The translations under genes were made by a program, and so were the position numbers. From assembly GCA_002509325.1 (NCBI GenBank), contig DADO01000060.1, positions 1-5,990 on the forward strand: DNA of 5,990 nucleotides, read 5' to 3'. Below the pieces are notes generated by a model. It searched no databases, was not told where the DNA came from, and worked only from the letters and a program-made list of their open reading frames with translations. The stretch comes from Methanosarcina sp. UBA402. Lineage in GTDB: Archaea > Halobacteriota > Methanosarcinia > Methanosarcinales > Methanosarcinaceae. Positions 4,894 to 5,990 of this stretch are shown piece by piece. Within the stretch, counting starts at the first letter, position 1. Each line of letters starts with the position of its first letter.

Positions 4894-5682
4894 ATGGACC
4901 ACCAGACCTACCAGAAAATATACAGCTCACTGCACGACTTTAAAGATGTATTCCGCCTTTCAGATGAATATTCAAAACCTGTAGGCATGCTCGCTACAAT
5001 TCTTAACCAGAAAATCGTGAAAAAGACTAGGTTCAAGCACAGGAGGATCTATTCCAGGGAAAAAGAACTCTTTTTAAAATGGAAAAAGGGACGCACAATT
5101 CTTGACCTTGCAGAATACACAGGTTTTCCTCCGGCCCTTATGGCATCGCTTATTATGAAGAATTGTGAAATTTCCAGGAAAAATATAAACTGGCTTTTCA
5201 AAAACGTGGATTCAATAGAAAACCGTCGCCTTAGAAGAGAAGTAAAAAGAGCCCTTGAAGCCGATCACTTTTTTTCCCCTCACGCCCACGAGATGCAGTG
5301 CAAGAAAGGCGAGATGGGAGAGGCAGTTATCCAGAAATGGCTTGATGATAGGGAAATTCCGTATTGCACCGAAGCAGAGATTCGGGCTAAAGGAGAAGGG
5401 AAGACTCCAGATTTCGTCCTGGAAGATCCTTTATGCATAGACAATCTCACGGTCAACTGGATTGAAAGCAAAGCGCTCTTCGGGGATGATTTCGAACACG
5501 AGCACTATTCAAAAAAACAATTTCGAGAGTATGCAGAGATTTTCGGAGAAGGTATGGTTGTCTACTGGTATGGATATCTTGAGGACCTCCCTTCTGAGGG
5601 CTATCTTGTAAAAGACTCCAGCTTTTTTGAAGGATGCAAAGAGGAAATTGACGAGCTATTTAATTATCTGGTGTACTGGTAA
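4894..5682 (+). CDS. CDIN1/C15orf41-like protein with PD-(D/E)XK-type TPD domain
   Basis: The 262-residue product resembles human CDIN1 (C15orf41), the codanin-1 partner mutated in congenital dyserythropoietic anaemia type I, along its whole length as I recall that protein. Residues ~1-120 are helical and look like tandem helix-turn-helix units, with LDLAEYTGFPPALMASLI at 70-87. Residues ~135-262 are the TPD domain, a restriction-endonuclease-like fold. E143 lies in the leading helix, TPD at 171-173 supplies D173, and WIESKALFGD (189-198) supplies E191 and K193. This gives the expected E...D...ExK metal site with all key residues present. YWYGYLEDL (224-232) is another shared block. Binding or cleavage of nucleic acid is inferred from the fold. 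The ATG at 4894 follows an in-frame TGA (4885-4887) and fits the homologous N-terminus, but AAGGA (4874-4878) is 15 bases away. No codanin-like gene is nearby. Confidence 0.9.
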   Translation: MDHQTYQKIYSSLHDFKDVFRLSDEYSKPVGMLATILNQKIVKKTRFKHRRIYSREKELFLKWKKGRTILDLAEYTGFPPALMASLIMKNCEISRKNINWLFKNVDSIENRRLRREVKRALEADHFFSPHAHEMQCKKGEMGEAVIQKWLDDREIPYCTEAEIRAKGEGKTPDFVLEDPLCIDNLTVNWIESKALFGDDFEHEHYSKKQFREYAEIFGEGMVVYWYGYLEDLPSEGYLVKDSSFFEGCKEEIDELFNYLVYW

Positions 5683-5885
5683 TCTTTGTCTGCATACCGG
5701 TTAACTGTGCAACAGGCTCGCTGAAAAGGAGATAGTCCGCTGAAAGAATCAACAGGTATAAGGACAGATCTTTTTTTGCCTGAAAGCTATCGATTTTGCA
5801 CCAGAAGCTTGCCTTAAATTTTGACCTATAGTTACCTCTACATTTAATGCAACATTATTATACTAAAGCGTGTATATTAATTATT
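5683..5885. other. Intergenic spacer with T7 tract
   Basis: This ~200-bp spacer shows no gene or strong hairpin. A T7 run (5771-5777) is a plausible terminator for the CDIN1-like gene. Beyond about 5810 the sequence becomes strongly AT-rich (TTATTATA at 5855-5862, TATATTAA at 5873-5880), consistent with a promoter for the frame that follows, but no single TATA element stands out. Confidence 0.4.
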
Positions 5886-5990
5886 ATGAGCTTGGAGATG
5901 TTTACCACTTCTGATATTTCAACGGCTATATGTCGTTCCTGCAACAAAAATGAGCAGATTAGACTTCAAGCGTTATTATTGGTTAAAAAT
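5886..5990 (+). CDS. Partial open frame at right edge, unknown product
   Basis: An ATG at 5886 opens a frame that is still open after 35 codons at the window edge. It begins MSLEMFTTSDISTAICRSC and continues with NKNEQIRLQALLLVKN. A CxxC pair (codons 16 and 19) followed by a Leu-rich helix could be the start of a small metal-binding or regulatory protein, but I recognise no family. An alternative in-frame ATG at 5847 would add 13 residues. Neither start has a clear ribosome binding site. The AT-rich DNA before it resembles a promoter. The frame may be real but cannot be confirmed from so little. Confidence 0.4.
   Translation, partial: MSLEMFTTSDISTAICRSCNKNEQIRLQALLLVKN

Noticed and set aside
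5255..5471. Small frames on both strands inside the CDIN1-like gene
   Set aside because: They overlap the conserved TPD-domain coding sequence, and their composition is typical of out-of-frame reading.

Overview
The window looks like chromosomal DNA from a methanogenic archaeon, most probably Methanosarcina. The basis is recognition of the gene set and sequence style: AT-rich spacers, GGAGG/GGTGA-type ribosome binding sites, GTG and TTG starts, a short archaeal PRPP synthetase, a fused NAD(P)HX-repair enzyme, and an archaeal relative of human CDIN1. Species cannot be fixed without a search. All genes that can be supported lie on the + strand.

Layout. Positions 1-382 hold no convincing complete gene. 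They carry three hairpins, a 10-bp palindrome and an array of four imperfect ~37-bp tandem repeats that ends just before the first gene. Next come a bifunctional NAD(P)HX epimerase/dehydratase (383-1891), a 61-residue unknown protein (1956-2141), a ~200-bp spacer with a 23-bp direct repeat, moaC for molybdopterin/tungstopterin synthesis (2340-2807, GTG start), and prs for PRPP synthesis (2885-3736, TTG start). The last codons and stop of prs are echoed in a short tandem array just downstream. After a T-rich spacer comes an unrecognised 301-residue protein with a cysteine-rich N-terminus, a charged internally repetitive middle and an acidic C-terminus (3839-4744). Then comes a 262-residue CDIN1/C15orf41-type protein with a PD-(D/E)XK-like nuclease core (4894-5682). 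A truncated open frame runs off the right edge (from 5886).

How the genes fit together. The first four genes are codirectional. The three recognised ones are housekeeping genes of nucleotide and cofactor metabolism: repair of damaged NAD(P)H, pterin cofactor synthesis, and PRPP supply. Gaps of 64-198 bp, each with promoter-like AT-rich sequence, mean they need not form one operon. The last two complete genes are separated by T-rich gaps and probably have their own promoters.

Most worth following up are the CDIN1 homologue, the fast-evolving repeat protein beside it, the unexplained repeat array in front of the NAD(P)HX gene, and the duplicated prs tail. No mobile element, CRISPR array, rRNA or tRNA was recognised.
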